NCBI RefSeq assembly: GCF_031755915.1
Contig: NC_083382.1
Coordinates: forward strand, 7,750,001 to 7,814,000
Source of the DNA: Ziziphus jujuba
Lineage: Eukaryota > Streptophyta > Magnoliopsida > Rosales > Rhamnaceae
Direction: 5' to 3'
Length of the DNA stretch: 64,000 nt
Part shown: positions 22,501 through 36,906 of the stretch, in pieces
How the letters are laid out: the number at the start of each line of letters is the position of its first letter
Numbering within the stretch: the stretch's first letter is position 1
Made by a program: the position numbers and the translations under genes
The notes under the pieces: generated by a model
What the model was told of the DNA's origin: nothing
The model's input: only the letters and a program-made list of their open reading frames with translations
The model's database searches: none

Positions 22501-25500
22501 CCCACCCTGGGAGGAAAACAAGGATAGCTCCATCTTCCGAATCAGTACATATTTTCGCTAATAACTGCTCTATAAGAACATCATCAATGAATTCAGGATT
22601 GATCTCTGCAAAATATTTATCAAGTAACTTTTGTTCTTCCATGGAGTTAGAAAAGTGAATTTCCATATGTCTTTTCAATATTTCAGCAGTTTCTAGCTGG
22701 CCATCCCGTTCAGCCCCCTCCATTGCAGTTGTCCCATCCTTGGCCCGCAACTGGCAGTCTGCACCAAAAGATAGAAGCATGCAAACATCTCCAACTCTGC
22801 CCTTCCGAGCAAACACCATTAATGCTGTAAGTCCAGATGATGAATGCTGGTAATTAAATACTTCTGGTGTTCCCTCAGACGAAACCAATTCTAGAAGAGG
22901 ATCAAACTCATCATTTGACCATGCCAAATCAATAGCTTCATCTAAAGCAAGTTTATCTTCCTCTGTTAACTTAGATTCTTCACTTGGAACAGATAACATA
23001 GTATTACTAAGGTGATTATTTTCTGGTGATCTAAGGATAGAAAGTACATCCTCCAAATAGAAAGTTTTGACCTGAAAAAAGAATTATTGGGATATTAGAA
23101 TGGGATTTCAACATAGTTCAAACAAGTTTAAAAAAATGCGTTTTTAAAGTCATTACAGGATAAGTGAACCCAGGGACACGGATAATAGGGCAGCCACCAA
23201 AATATTGTGAAAACCGCTCAGCATCAAGAGTTGCACTCATTAGTATCTGTTGAAGTATATATCATATGATAAGGACACATCTCATAGCATATATCAAAAC
23301 AGATAGACTGGAAGCCCAAAAATGAAATTAATATTCCAAATCATAATACAAACAGCATGTAGAGTATCAAACCAACCAGACGTAGATGAGGATATGAAGG
23401 AAGCATGTCTCTGCAAATTAGTTGCAAAAAAATTAGAGAAAATTAGTCACAAAAGTTCATATTATTTTCTGTGATTACATCAGTGTGCATTGTAAATAGA
23501 AAGCAACTCCCTGCTTAAAGAAAAGTGCATTTCTCAATTTGATACTGAAAACTAATCCTCATAATTAGCTTTCTCCACAGTTAAGAAATTCCAATACATG
23601 CTCCTAAACATGCCCTAACCTAGTACATAGCCACTTTAATTAAAGCAAGTACCCAAGCAATTTGACAATTATAGATCAGTTCTAAAGTAGAACATACCTT
23701 AAAATTGCAAGCATGAAATCAGAGAAACGATCCCTTTCATGAATCTCATCCTACAAAAGGGAACCATTATTCATAACCAAAGGTACAGTACGAATAAGAA
23801 GTACACTATTAAAGTAATTACAAAAAAAATGCAAATAAAGGGTATACAATTATGTAATAAAGATAAAGTAGTATTTGGAATACAATTATCTAATCATTTA
23901 CATAAACTTTTAAGGGTACAAGACATTATAGATTATGGTCATCAGAAAATACTTAGTTACCTCATTAATCGTAATCAACCCACCCAATGACCACCCACGC
24001 CCAAAAACCCCAACTCCACCCCGAAAAAAAAAAAATAATAATAATAATAAATAAATAAAATAAATCCTTCTAAAATAAAATGTTTTTTTTCCCCAGAATG
24101 TCATGCGTTTCTCATGAGTCCAATTTAATGTCGGCCAGTTATTGAAGTCACTTCTTTAACCTTTTCTTTGATATTTGAAAAGCCACTTATTTTAGTTATC
24201 TCAGCAAAAGTTTCAGGTTCAGACAAAAAGATGCCAAAACTACTTTCAGTTATGTACTCTATATATATGCTAGAATACTTGAAAGGACAACAGGTGATGG
24301 TGGTAGGCTTAAGTTAGTTACAGATAAATTATGATCCAGTTAGCTTGTCTCATAATGGACTACACAATGTTGCTTTTTTCCGCCATATAATCAATAAGTG
24401 ACTTCTTCACGGACCTTGGAAAATATTGAAAAATTCAATGATGTAGGAAGATCCAAAAGGTCCTGGAGGAAAATCCAGAGGATGAATGGATTAACAATCC
24501 AATTCTCCCAAAGAGTTTTCACTTAAAATTCTCAACTGAGATTACAATTCCAAAAACTCCCCATCTCTTTTGCTCTCCAAGCTATATACTCAGAATCATT
24601 CCTTAAAACACTTGTTTTAAGTAACAGCCATATTAGGGAAATAATAAAACAAAATAAAGCAATGGCATAGTTTCTTAAACTAATGCATAAAAGACCAAAG
24701 CCATATATGCTGAGTCAACAACAACACCACTGCACCGTTTAAGATGTTAAGAAATAGTACCACTATAATGTGAGTCATGTCAAAAAGATCAAGTTTTTTA
24801 TGTTTCTTGGATACTTCTGCCTTGGCACCCTTAGCAATTAGCACCCTCAACAGAACCCCATTTGTGCAGAACACAATTGACGAGTGTCTCCCACCTTTAC
24901 TCTCCAACCGTATCTAGCATTTAAAAAACATGCAAGTTAATAATAGTGAGTAGTATATTTAGAATATATAGGCAATTTCACCGTCAGCAAACTTTGTTTG
25001 CAAATTCACAATGGATGGCAATTAGTATTGTTGACCATTCAGATCTCAGTTATCTAGCCCCAGCTTTAGTACTTCATACTGACGTAGGCACATATCAATT
25101 ATATTATGGATTTCCATCTTTCACCACTAAATAAAGCTCTAGCAACCAGCATAAAGACTATGGAGCAACAAGATCACATTGGCGAGGATTAAAATATCCC
25201 TTTAGTTTTTTTTTCTGTGTCATCAATCACAGAAGTTACATTTCCAAAGAATCAAACAAACCAGAATCATCTGAAAAGGAAGAGAACAGTAAAATGCCCA
25301 ACACTAACACAAGCAATAAGCATAACTGAAACATACTTTATATTATACCGTGATTAAATGGATTTTTCTGATTCTGATTTGTAATAGTTTTAAGTTCCTT
25401 ACCATATATCAGATTTGTCAAAGGTTAATTGAAATCTACAAGGCTGTTTATTAAATAATTATTTTCAACTAATGACGTCCAACCAACTCATTTTATGGTT

Positions 25501-28500
25501 TACTGTATAAAACTTAGAAGAGGCCAAACTAGCCTATTATTACCTTGTATCCAACATCATCTCCAACGTCCTGTCCTCTTTCATTAGAGATCCTCTCAGC
25601 AACTAGGCACAAGAGTGCAGAAATTAAAAACTTTGCAAATAAGAAATGATTAACCCATAAAACAAAGAAGTTATCAAGCATAAAAAAGAGTAGAAACCTG
25701 ATAAGGCTGAGATACGTCGAGGTTGTGTACACACTATCTTACATGCCTTACCCTTACCCCACATATAGTCCAAAAGATATTGTGGGACCTGAATCATATT
25801 CAAAACAGCACATGTCAACAATAAATGGCAGTAGAAGTTGCTTAAAATTTTATTAAATGATTAGCCTGCAATCAAATTAATTGAAAGCACTAAGCTAAAA
25901 TCAAGAAAGTGAAAAGCTTGTTGAACTTTCCCCGATGAAAGACTAACAAGTGCTAGCGTAGCAGCATCATAAGCTTATAACAATAAGCAGTAGTACCACT
26001 ACAAAGTTAATCAAATTTTCAAAAATGTTGGTACCAAAATGAAGGGACTCATATATATAAGGTAGTATATACAATAAACAGCTCTTCTTATCTTACATGC
26101 ATTCATCTGTTTACCCCACCCCTTGTACAAACTATAACATATAAATATAATGTCATGTCTGGGCATTTCCATGCAGGAATATACTTTCAATATGCACATA
26201 ATATCTTTTAGAATACATATATACATTACATAGATGGAGAGATAGAAAGAGAGAGTAAGTTTTGCTTCCAATTATAGGATCTTAACTTTTACCTAACTAG
26301 AGGAAGAAAGGCTTCTTTTTTCCATTGTCTTCTTCATGGCAACATTTCACTCATGTAAAAGGATTTTTTAAATAAAAATTCTAATACGTTGTGTGCCAAC
26401 AGTTTGGAATCCTATTTTCCATAACCACGTCTTTTTTCTTAAAAAATTCATTGAGATAACATGGTTTGAAAATAAGAAATGAAGAGAGGAAAAAAGAAGA
26501 AGAATTGGCAAAAAGAGAGCACGAGAGGGAGGGTTCATTAGGGTTTTCTTTTGTATGAGAGAGGAACGAAAGAAAATTTTAAGCAAACAAATTTAGAAAA
26601 GGGAGTAAGACATTCACCTACTCAGATAGAAGTCAGAAGTTTTAGCTTTTTCATTCAGATAAAATATTTCAAATTAATCCATAATTCATAAAAACAAACA
26701 ATGTCAAAGTGTCTTATTAACTTATTATAACTTGTATTAAGACTTCAAAAACAAAAACAAATAGGCAACAACTCCAGAAGTAGTGTTAAGTAGTAAAAGT
26801 AAAAAGGTTAGTCTAGATGAAATTGTTTCATCTTAACAATTTCATCATTCAATAATTATTAAACTTTACTTATTTTTAATTTGGACAGCTGGACGTATTT
26901 ACTACCTATACTATTCAAATAAACAAACAAATAGTGTCTACAATAATTAAACATTTAACAGAAAATTTCAGATAAATAAAATACTGCTTGAATGGACTAA
27001 TTGGATGAATAATTAGAGAAAAAGAAAAAAAAGAAGAAGCCATTTTGTACATTTTTATACAAGCTTTAAAAAAAATATAGCATAAGGAGAACCAATGAAA
27101 AAATAGATGATAACCTGCGTGGTCTTTCCGCATCCAGTCTCACCAGATACAAGTACTACCTGATTAGAAAGCAGAACATCAATTAGTCACATGTACTATG
27201 CTGTAAATCTGTTCACCCAATCACGGCATAAATAAGTACATCCAAAGTTTTATGATAACCATACCAAACTCTCCATGCTGATATAACGATATATCTAACT
27301 TATATTCATGAACATAAATAATAAATGATGCATAATCATATGAGAATTGAGTAGATAAAAATTTCAAGTAAGAACAAATGACCTGGTGAGATTCAACTGT
27401 TGATGTAATCACATCCCTAAAGGACGCAATTGGAAGCTTAGACCTTACTTCATTAATCTGCATGATGCATGAAAGCAAAGAAACCTTCATCCTGAGTACT
27501 CAAAAGCTTTTATCAAAAAACTGTTTAGTAACAAAACTAAAGGAACATAATCTAATAATTTATAAACCTGTCTCAAATATAAAACGTTCTCCATTCTAGA
27601 AGCAAGTGATTCCAATTTCTTTGCAATTTCTGCCTTGCTCATTAAGGGCTTACAGAACATACCATCTCTCTTCTGGTATAAATCATAAACCTTTTCACCA
27701 TTTTTTCCATCCATTTCTTTGCCCTCTTCTCCATCATCAGGCGGGTAATGCGTAAATAAATTCCGTAATACCTCTTTTGCCTCATCAGAAAAAGAGAGAT
27801 TATAGAGATTTTGCGACTCCGTGACCTTCTTTCTAACTTTGTAGACTCTTACATGCCTTTGCTTTGAACCCCTATATAAAATTAACACTCACAATAAGCA
27901 ATAATTCAGAAAGCATAACTAAACCAAAGCATCCATAAGGTTTTTCTTATTAAAGGTACAAAAACAGAATCAGCATCTAGGATTATGCAAGTTCAAATAT
28001 AACATAAACAAACTCATATAAAGCCCCAACAACCAGCACTCACCCTGTACTCTTTGATTTCATACCCATTTTTCTACAAAGTAAATGCACAGCAGCACGA
28101 TCACGTTTTGATAGGTTGGGCTCAAATGCGAACACTGCATGCAAATTCACATATTAATATACAAGTTTCGTTAAAGAAGAAGAAGGAACAAAATTGAAAA
28201 AAAAAAAAAAAAACCGAATCTGTCTAATATTTACAACATTACAGCTAAGCAACTACAAAAATACTACAAGTAAAAAAGCATTCAACCCAAAAGGTCAAAA
28301 CAATGAAAAAAAGCAAGTCAGAACTACCATTATGCCAAAAAAAAAAAAAAAAAAAAAAAACCTACTTCTTTGTATTCCTATACTAACAACCAAACCAAAC
28401 TAATCCCATTAAATTTTAGCCAAAAAACAAACAACTTTAGGGTTTTACCAATCTAGAATGACACTTTCCAACAAAGTTGTATGCAATTGAATCAGTTACG

Positions 28501-28752
28501 CAGTTGGCTTCCAAAATTTTTTTTTTTCAAAAATACAATAGTATATAAAATATAGCAAGAAAATCAAAAAACCAAAAAAAATCCCCAATAACCAGAAGAT
28601 GAAATCATGCAATCCACTCAGAGCATTTACTTAAAAAAGTGGTTACCTTCATCACTGGACTCACGGAACTTTTCCAGCATCTGGGTTATGCGGATCCTCG
28701 TGTCTTCGGAAATTTTAGGGACCTTAGGGTACTTCTGCTTTTTCTTTGCCAT
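19563..28752 (-). CDS. DExH2/DExH6: DExH-box RNA helicase with R3H and ankyrin domains (NIH/DExH6 type)
   Basis: Fourteen exons, all GT-AG and phase-consistent: 28752-28647, 28134-28044, 27871-27568, 27457-27383, 27159-27115, 25788-25698, 25602-25544, 24913-24761, 23750-23698, 23410-23377, 23246-23157, 23071-22067, 21273-20143, 20018-19563, encoding 1230 aa. The R3H domain is at about residues 36-65, Walker [10 protein letters not shown] near 198-206, DEIH at 309-312 and SAT at 341-343. Ankyrin repeats (414-507) are inserted between the two helicase lobes. FLPGW follows at 553-557 and QREGRAGR (motif VI) at 658-665. HA2 and OB-fold regions lie in exon 13, broken by an Asp-rich tract at about 984-1022, with an RG-rich tail ([11 protein letters not shown]). 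This is the Arabidopsis NIH/HVT1 group, nuclear nucleic-acid helicases akin to animal YTHDC2 but without a YTH domain. The first in-frame ATG is used. Which of the two Arabidopsis paralogues is the orthologue is not resolved. Confidence 0.93.
20353..20382. repeat. Coding (ATC)n/(GAT)n microsatellite in helicase exon 13
   Basis: A run of ATC triplets that encodes a poly-Asp stretch on the minus strand. It probably varies in length between individuals without breaking the frame. Confidence 0.85.
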
Positions 28753-30240
28753 TTTTCGCTTTCTCTCTGCGTTTTGTTTGGTTGGTTGAACTCTGTTTCC
28801 TCCACTTAATCCCTCTTTGTGAGCCCAAAATAGTCTCTGAAGCTTCCGCCAAAATATATGAAGCACAGAGAGGACCTGTGGTACCACTCTCTCTCTCTCT
28901 TTGCTTTTAAAAGCTTTCTTCTTGCTTCTACTTTGTGTTTGTGTTTGTGTTTGTGTTGTGTGCGGTCCTATTGCCTTTTGACGTGCACAACTGTTCTATA
29001 TTGTTTTAGTTAACGTTGCAAATTGGGCCTCCTTTTATTTTCTTGCATGCTCATTTATAAATGTCTTTGCTGTAAATAGGCCCACTAGTCTCGCTCTCTT
29101 TTTTTTTTTTTTTTTTTTGAATACACTAGTCTCGCTTTCTATTTGTTGTATAAATCATAGTATATACCATATTAGGGCTTTTGTTCTTGATTCATATTTA
29201 TGTATTTGTATACATGTCATTTGGGGTTATTTTAAATTATTAAAGTAAAAATAAATAAGTAAATCTTATAAAATAATTATTTTTTTATAAATTTGAGAGG
29301 AATGATTTTATTATTATTTAGATTGTCTTAAATAATCTTTATAAAACAATCATTGAATGTTCAATTTATATGTAATTCATGATACTATATTATATATATG
29401 TAAGATCATGTAAGGAAAAAATAAAAAATAAAAATCCTTTGAAGGCACTATAGTGAGAAATTTCACTTTTTGAATTCCTTTGAAGGCAATATAGTGAGAA
29501 TTTTTTTTTTTAAAGTTACAAATTATTTTAAACCCTGTTTGAAAGCAAAATAACATTATTTGGGACAAATTCAATATTTATTTTAAATCATTAAAAAATT
29601 TTGTTTATGGAACAAATTGTATAAAAAAAATATAAATTGAACTTTAAAATCCATGCATTTTGGAGAATAACATTAAAGAATAAGTAATTAATAAAAAAAT
29701 CTAAACTTCAAACCTAACTTATAACAAATGTTTTGTTATTGCAATCAATTAATGATTGATAAAATTATATAATCTAAATATTGATTTGATAAAACAACAT
29801 TACATTGATATTCAAAATTCAATAAACAAAATTAGCATCTCTCTTATCAAGTTCTCACAACTTTTATATTATCTATATATATATATTATTCTAGAATGAT
29901 ATGTTTTTAAGTTTAAGAAGTTGAAATGTCAATTTTACTATCTTCAAGTGAAATTAGAACTCTTACATTGTGACAAAAATTGAAGGAGATGAATGAGTGT
30001 GACATTAAAAAAGCATGAAGAGTACAAATTATCGATTATCACGCAAAATGTGTTTTTGGGATCAACTAGCTAAAATACGGTCTAACATTAAAAACAAAAA
30101 TCTAGTCCAACAAGTAATCTTGCCGACGGCTTTTCAATCCCGGCGGTGACAATGCTTTATCAAATTAAATAAACAAAATAAATAAAAATAGAAGAAAAAA
30201 AAAAAAAAAAAACCTAATGGGTGTCTAAAGCCCAAGAAGA
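28753..30240. other. Divergent promoter region between helicase and WDR26
   Basis: Spacer of about 1.5 kb between two genes transcribed away from each other. The helicase 5' UTR is probably at 28753-28970, with a (CT)n run at 28890-28903 and TGTTTG repeats at 28935-28955. Poly-T and AT-rich DNA fills 29100-30200. Related phrases 'tcctttgaaggca' and 'atagtgaga' occur twice (about 29437 and 29477). No further gene was seen. Confidence 0.5.
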
Positions 30241-32968
30241 GGCAAGCCCAAAATGAAGTTGCAGTACAAGTTGAAGTGAGAAAAAACCCATCTCTCCTTC
30301 AGCTCTCTCTCTCTGTGTCTACATAACCCCATTGAATTAGTTTCCTCCACGCAAAGAGAACTCAGTGTGTTGTGCCCAGAAAGGTACCAAATTCTAGTCT
30401 TCATTTTCCAGGATACCAATCGGCAATAGTTGTTTAACCTAATATCAAATTCATAATTTATTTATTTTCTTTTTTTATTTGATTTTCACAGTTTTATTTA
30501 TTTGTTTGTTTTTTATTTTTATTTTGTTTTCATTTCATCACCTAATCTTGATGCTTGCCCACCTATAAACTTATGTGCCGACAAATGGGAAAAAGAAAGC
30601 CTCTTGTTTTGGGTGCTTTAGTCTCCTTTTCATGATGTTCCCCATTGTTGATTATCGGATTCTCAATCGACTTTTGTGTTGGGTTTTTCTTTTGATCGGA
30701 ATCGGTTCCCCAAAGCCAAAATCGCTTCTTGGGTATTCCAGATTTTTCATTTCTGTTGCCTAATTGTTACTGAAACTTGGTCTAATTTTGAAATTTTTGT
30801 GTTAATATTATTTTTTTTTAATCATTTCTTGAACATTCTTTTTGTTGGGGTTTTAGTTTGGTGTTTAATTTATAGCTTCTTTTTATGTATTAATATATTT
30901 CTCAAAGATAGTTGGTCCAGATTTATGTTTTCTTCAGTTTTGATTGCTTGGTGTAGCAGGATTCTCCCTCTTGTTGATTGTTACTGATGTGGGTTTTAGT
31001 TAATTACTTCATTACTTGTTGATTTTGTATTGCTCTCGCTGAAATCATTATCTTCAGTTTATTCCCCTTTTTGCTTAACCCTTCTCTGCTTTTCTATAGG
31101 ATGGAGTGATGTTGGTTTTCTTTTGTTGTGTTAAAATATTTACGTCATTAATATATATATTTATATATATTAACTGTTTGGTAAATCATGTACATTATGT
31201 TTTATATAACATGTGTGATTTTAATTATGAATTCTTAGTATAAATGGTTTTATTTTTTATAGTTTTAAAATTTAAAGATTAGTATTTTTTTTTTTGAATC
31301 TGTTATGTTTTGAGGTGCTGTATTTGTACTATGCCAGTCATTTACTGTAAAAAGTTTATAAAGGTCGTAAAGATCTGTCTGTTATTTAAAGACCTTTTCA
31401 ATGATGTATTATGAGTAAATTTTGAAGTCCATTTTGCGGTTGTTCTCAATGAGATGTGCACAATGGATTGGCTTATGCTGAAATTGGTCAATAGGAAGAT
31501 TTATGTTTTGTGTCTGTCCTCGTATGATTGCTAATCAGAATGCATTTTTGTTATGCAATGTGAAATTAGTGTTTAATATGATAAAAGTACATCTTATTTT
31601 ATTTGCTTTTTGAAAAATGATGACCCCAATTTTTAACCAGCTTAGAAATTAAACTGGATATGGATTTTGGAACTCCACTGGCAAATGAAGTTGTAGTACA
31701 CTGCCCCTCCATGAATGTAGCTAACTGAGAACAATATTAGTGGATTATTTTGCTATGATATTGGTGGATTATTCTGCTACATAGGCTGCCATCAATTTGT
31801 AAAGGAAACTTTGTGGAGTTGTTGGGATTTGCTGGACCTGTCCTAAATATTATTGTTCTTTATTGGTTGGTTGCTTAATTGGTTTTGGTGAAAGTAAACG
31901 GTTTTGAGGAGATGTATAGTTTTGGCAATTGTTTAAGTAATTTGATTGAAAGAAATCCTGAGCATTAGATTTTGGAGTGAATCAAGTTATGGGCTTCTTT
32001 TCGGACATCCAACTTGAAGGGGAAAAAAAAAAAAAAAAAGGCGATGATTACCTATTAATTATGCTTAACTTATTTGCAAGGGTCTATTTGGTGCATGCTA
32101 GTTTGTGTTTTATCTTTTTTGTTTTGTTATGTTTTCATCTAATGAGAGTTTCCCACCCTCAGTTTTATGTAATATATTAAAGATTTGCTTATCAGGAAAA
32201 ACCTAGAGTTTATTTGTCACATTCAAATTTGTACTTCTAGTCTGCTACTAATATTTGGAATTGTCTGTATATGATTTAGTCAAATGGTACTTTGTTCCAA
32301 TGGAAACTAGGAACATGAATGTGATTACATAATTTGAGATTCTTGTTGAGGTCATTATTACAGCGTAAGTTGAATGAAAGTCCAAGTATCGGAAGGATTT
32401 GTTTCCTGCCTAAGAAAGTGGGAGTAATTCTGCTTTATATATTTGAGAGAATAATAGTAGTTTCAATATTAGCTAAAGCTTATAAATAATTAGTATAAAT
32501 CTGTATATGTTCTGTAGGATTGGTTGCATTGCATCTGAATTAATATAGTGAAACTTTGGGTTTTAATGCAGTATCTAAAATGTTTTGGTTTGTTGCATAT
32601 TTTGGTTTTATGATCATAGTTCATAAGCAACTAATATCATTGAAGAGTAATTGTTCTTTCTAAGAATTATGATTATGACAACAATGTAAGAACACTTTTT
32701 GCTTTGCTTTAGAGACTTAAAAAGTACAAATTTGATCTAGCAGTAAAGTTTTTGTCTTGCTTTTGTTTGCTTAAAATTTTATCATATTTTGATATTTATG
32801 TAAACCATCTTTTATCTCTTACATACAAAATCTAGAGCTTTATGATCTAATCTTTGTCTATATTATGCAGGAATTCATTTGTTATAGTTTGCTTTAGACA
32901 GTTTTGAAACAATCTTAATTGTTGTTTTTCTACCCATCTAATTATATATGGGCTGAGGTGTACATTTC
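30241..32968 (+). other. Probable 5' UTR exon and long leader intron of the WDR26 gene
   Basis: The CT-rich stretch at 30290-30320 and the donor AAAG|GTACC at about 30382 look like a leader exon. An acceptor TTATGCAG lies at 32863-32870, about 100 bp before the ATG. Between them is T-rich sequence with no open frame of interest, as in many plant 5' UTR introns. Inferred only; the exact start was not determined. Confidence 0.45.
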
Positions 32969-35900
32969 ATGGGAGGTGTAGAGGATGAAGAACCAGCCTC
33001 AAAACGCTTGAAAATATCTTCTAGAGAACTGGGAGGTCTTTCCAACGGTATATCTTCCTTAGAGCCTGTGGCTGGCTCTTCAAGAGACTTAATGGCTCGG
33101 CCCCTACCATCTGAAGGGGACGAAGAGGTTGTTGGTTCAAAAGGAGTTATTAAAAGGGTAGAATTTGTCCGAATAATTGCCAAGGCTTTGTATTCACTTG
33201 GTTATAAGAAAAGTGGTGCTCGTTTGGAGGAAGAGTCAGGGATACCTTTGCACTCCTCTGTTGTAAATCTGTTCATGCAGCAAATTCTTGATGGAAATTG
33301 GGATGAGAGCGTTTCCACATTGCACAAAATTGGTTTACCGGATAACAACATGGTTAAATCAGCCTCCTTTATGATACTGGAGCAGAAGTTTTTTGAACTT
33401 TTGGATGGGAAGGATGACAAAGGTGCATTGAAGACATTGAGGGAGGAGATTGTTCCTCTTGACATTAATGCTAAAAGAGTCCGTGGGCTTTCTGCGTGCA
33501 TGGTTATTCCTTCAATTGTTGGGTCTCCTGGTAAACATATCGCAAGGGCCAAGCCTCGGTCAAAGCTGCTGGAGGAATTGCAGGAACTGCTTCCTCCAAC
33601 AGTTATGATACCTGAAAGACGGTTGGAACATTTAGTTGAACAGGCCCTTGTCTTGCAACGAGATGCTTGCATTTTTCACAACTCTTTGAATGAGGAAATG
33701 TCATTGTATACTGATCATCAGTGTGGGAGAGATCAGATTCCTTCTCGAACATTGCAGGTTAGAAAAGGTTTTTGATTAAAGATTGTAGCTTGTATACATG
33801 TTAACTTCGATTATTTGGTGTCCAGCATGGTTTGCATAATAAGTCTTTTTTTATTGGTCAAGCTTTGCGTGGTAGTAGTTCTCAAAATTGAAGTACCTCT
33901 GTTTCTGTAAAATCTTTGTCTTCAGAAAATATTTATGCTAGCAGACTGTTACCACATCTGTTGGTACCTAAAAGTTGTTAAAATGATTTGATGACTAGTA
34001 CATTTGGGGAGTAAATATGTAGTTCAGGGCATGTTCATTCCTTCCATGAGTGGTTAGAGTTGGTGGATGGATTTATGTAAAGAAAGTAATTTCTTTAAAT
34101 GATCAAATGAACTAAGGAGTCTATCTTGACCAGTGACGATTTAAGATCTAACTACATTGTGGGTATACTTCTCAAAGGCACTTGTCAAACTGGTAATCAT
34201 GCTTTTTATGATATATTTGTGGTTGGTAGCTTCAGGATATTATTTTATGACTAAATTTGTAATCTGTTTTCTAACTGGGGCTCTATACAAAATGTAATAT
34301 AGTCTGACATTCTGCCGTACGATTCTTATTTATTGTGGTACTGTGTGTTCTGTAATGGGTATAGTTAGTAATGTGCATATGCGGAAATGAGGCCAGAATT
34401 TTGGTTGGGGGAACTCACATGTTAGGTTTTTTGTGCAGAATTGTAGGCTTTCATTTTTTATTTTTTATTTCATAGAGAGAAGGGGGGGGGAGGAGGTGTT
34501 TCTTTTCCACGTTCTCTCTTTTTATTCTTTTGATTTTCAAATAAATGGTATTTGCTAAACTGGATACATGCTTCTTCCAATTACTCTTCATACGTTTTCA
34601 AATATTATTGGACTTCTATTTAATTTTTCAAATATTATTGGACTTTTGCTTAATCAATCTTGTTGCATCGGATCATACAGATATTACAAGTACACACAGA
34701 TGAAGTGTGGTTTCTGCAATTTTCACATAATGGGAGGTACTTAGCTTCATCATCTAATGATCGATCGGCAATCATATGGGAGGTAATTCGAAATAAATGT
34801 GAAATTGTTCTTCAGTTGTCTTTCTGCTGCCTCATTTCCAGTGCTGCTACATGCTTTGCTGCCAATGTCCTCTTTAAGATATCAGTGAATAAATTTTAGC
34901 CCATACATTTTGAGGAAATTAAAGAGCTAGCTGTTGAAAGGGAGTGGTAGAGATCTTAGCCTTTTTTACTTACAAAATGCTTTGTATTGATCTCTAATTA
35001 TTTTTTTACTGACTGTTGGTTTTGACATTTATATATTATGCCTTTGCTACTTAAAGTTATCTCTTCATTGTTTTTGTTTTTCTTATTTTAATGATGCAAG
35101 CGGTAAAAGGTGAACCCTAGTAAACTTTGGGAAATAATTGGAATACAATCTTCATCCATACAGACTATCATGCTTGTAGAAGGTTTTGGCCAAAAAAGAC
35201 ACATGTACTCATGTAGAGGTCAACTAGGGAAGATTGAGGGGTGTTGATGAGAATATTTGAATCCTGTCTAACATTACTTGTCTTTTATTGTTCCATTTCT
35301 ATTCGAGAATGTAGAGACAGTTAAATGGTTGGCTTGCCTACTTGGATTCCTGTAAAGTTAGCATTATTTCTAATTATATATCATTTTTATTGGCTTGTAA
35401 TTTCAAGAAATTTTATGCTCTTACATATATTTATATTTTTTTATAGGTTGATGTGAATGGTGAAGTGAGATTAAAACATAGGTTATATGGTCACGTGAAA
35501 CCTGTATCCTCTGTTTCATGGAGTCCTGATGACCAGCAGCTCCTCACCTGTGGAGTGGAGGATGCTGTCAGGCGTTGGGATGTTTCTTCTGGTGAGTGTC
35601 TCCATGTTTATGAAAAACCAGGTCTTGGCTTTGTCTCATGTGGATGGTCTCCTGATGGGAAATGGATATTCTCTGGCGTCAATGACAAGAGTATCTGCAT
35701 GTGGGAATTAGATGGGAAGGAGTTGGAGTGTTGGAAAGGGCAAAGAACTCTAAAGATATCTGATTTGGAGATAACAAGTGATGGGAAGCAGGTGATAAGT
35801 ATTTGTAGAGACACTGCAATTTTGCTACTTGACAGGGAAGCTAAAGTTGAGAGATTGATAGAAGAGGATCAAACTATAACTTCATTCTCGTTGTCAAGGG

Positions 35901-36906
35901 ATAATAGGTATTTGTTGGTTAATCTTCTGAACCAAGAAATCCATCTTTGGAATATTCAAGGTGACATAAAGCTCATTGCCAAATACAAAGGTCACAAGCG
36001 CACCCGATTTGTCATTCGATCTTGTTTTGGTGGCATTGATCAATCTTTTATTGCTAGTGGTAGTGAAGATTCACAGGTAATGAATTTAGTACAACTCTTC
36101 AAGTTTTTAAATTTTCTACATGATTATTGTGTGTTTTTACATCCTTGTGGATTTAAAAATTCAACTTTTGTGTCTGGTTAGATGGCTTGAAAGGAAAAAG
36201 AGAATTAGATGCATGCATGTAGGCACTCCTATTTGTTTTTGCTTTAAATTTATTTTGCATATTCTTTTTTTAAGACTTGGGGCAAAACTTTCTTCTTGTA
36301 GATTGATTTGTTATGAAACGTTTCTCTACAGAGAGTAGCTTGAAATTATTTCAAACTTGAGGGCACAGATTAACGACCTTTAACCCATGATGAATTTTTT
36401 GTCAAATGATGAGAACTCCATGACTTGCTGTTTCACTTTCTCATTGTGTCTCTGTGAAAAGGGCTTTCTATAAAATTTTCTGTAATAGGGAATCTCATTA
36501 AGATGCCAGAATTATTTAGGTTGTTTATAGGGCTTGTTAGATTCACCACATTATCGATTAAAGCTAGAGACAAATTAAATATGTCTTCCATATTGTGGTA
36601 TCTCTTTTCTGCCTTGGTTGTTGGCTGAAACACTTAGGTCATCCGTAAGATATAATTGTTGAGAGGTTGAAAAGAAGGGACAATATGCAGGTTTACGTGT
36701 GGCATAGAGGCTCGGGGGAGCTCATAGAGGCATTACCAGGTCATTCAGGAGCTGTTAATTGTGTTAGTTGGAATCCAACGAACCCCCACATGTTAGCCTC
36801 AGCCAGTGATGATCGTACCATTCGAATATGGGGCTTAAAGGAGCTAAATGTGAAGCACAAGGATGCACACAGCAATGGTGTCCACTACTGCAATGGGGGA
36901 ACTTAA
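32969..36906 (+). CDS. WDR26: WDR26-like LisH-CTLH-WD40 protein (GID/CTLH ubiquitin ligase subunit)
   Basis: Four coding exons: 32969-33757, 34681-34782, 35447-36076, 36691-36906, all GT-AG and in phase, giving 578 aa. The Arabidopsis WDR26 homologue is of similar size. LisH is at about residues 62-97 and CTLH at about 100-165. WD40 repeats run from about 265 to the end, with GH...WD-type units such as [34 protein letters not shown] and [13 protein letters not shown]. The family scaffolds the CTLH/GID E3 ubiquitin ligase, recruits targets and dimerises, and acts in cytosol and nucleus. The N-terminus has a basic KRLKI patch. Neighbours: divergent from the helicase, convergent with PSBP. Nothing looks broken. 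Confidence 0.93.

Noticed and set aside
33202..33672. 156-codon minus-strand ORF inside WDR26 exon 1
   Set aside because: Antisense to the conserved LisH-CTLH coding exon, with no family match.
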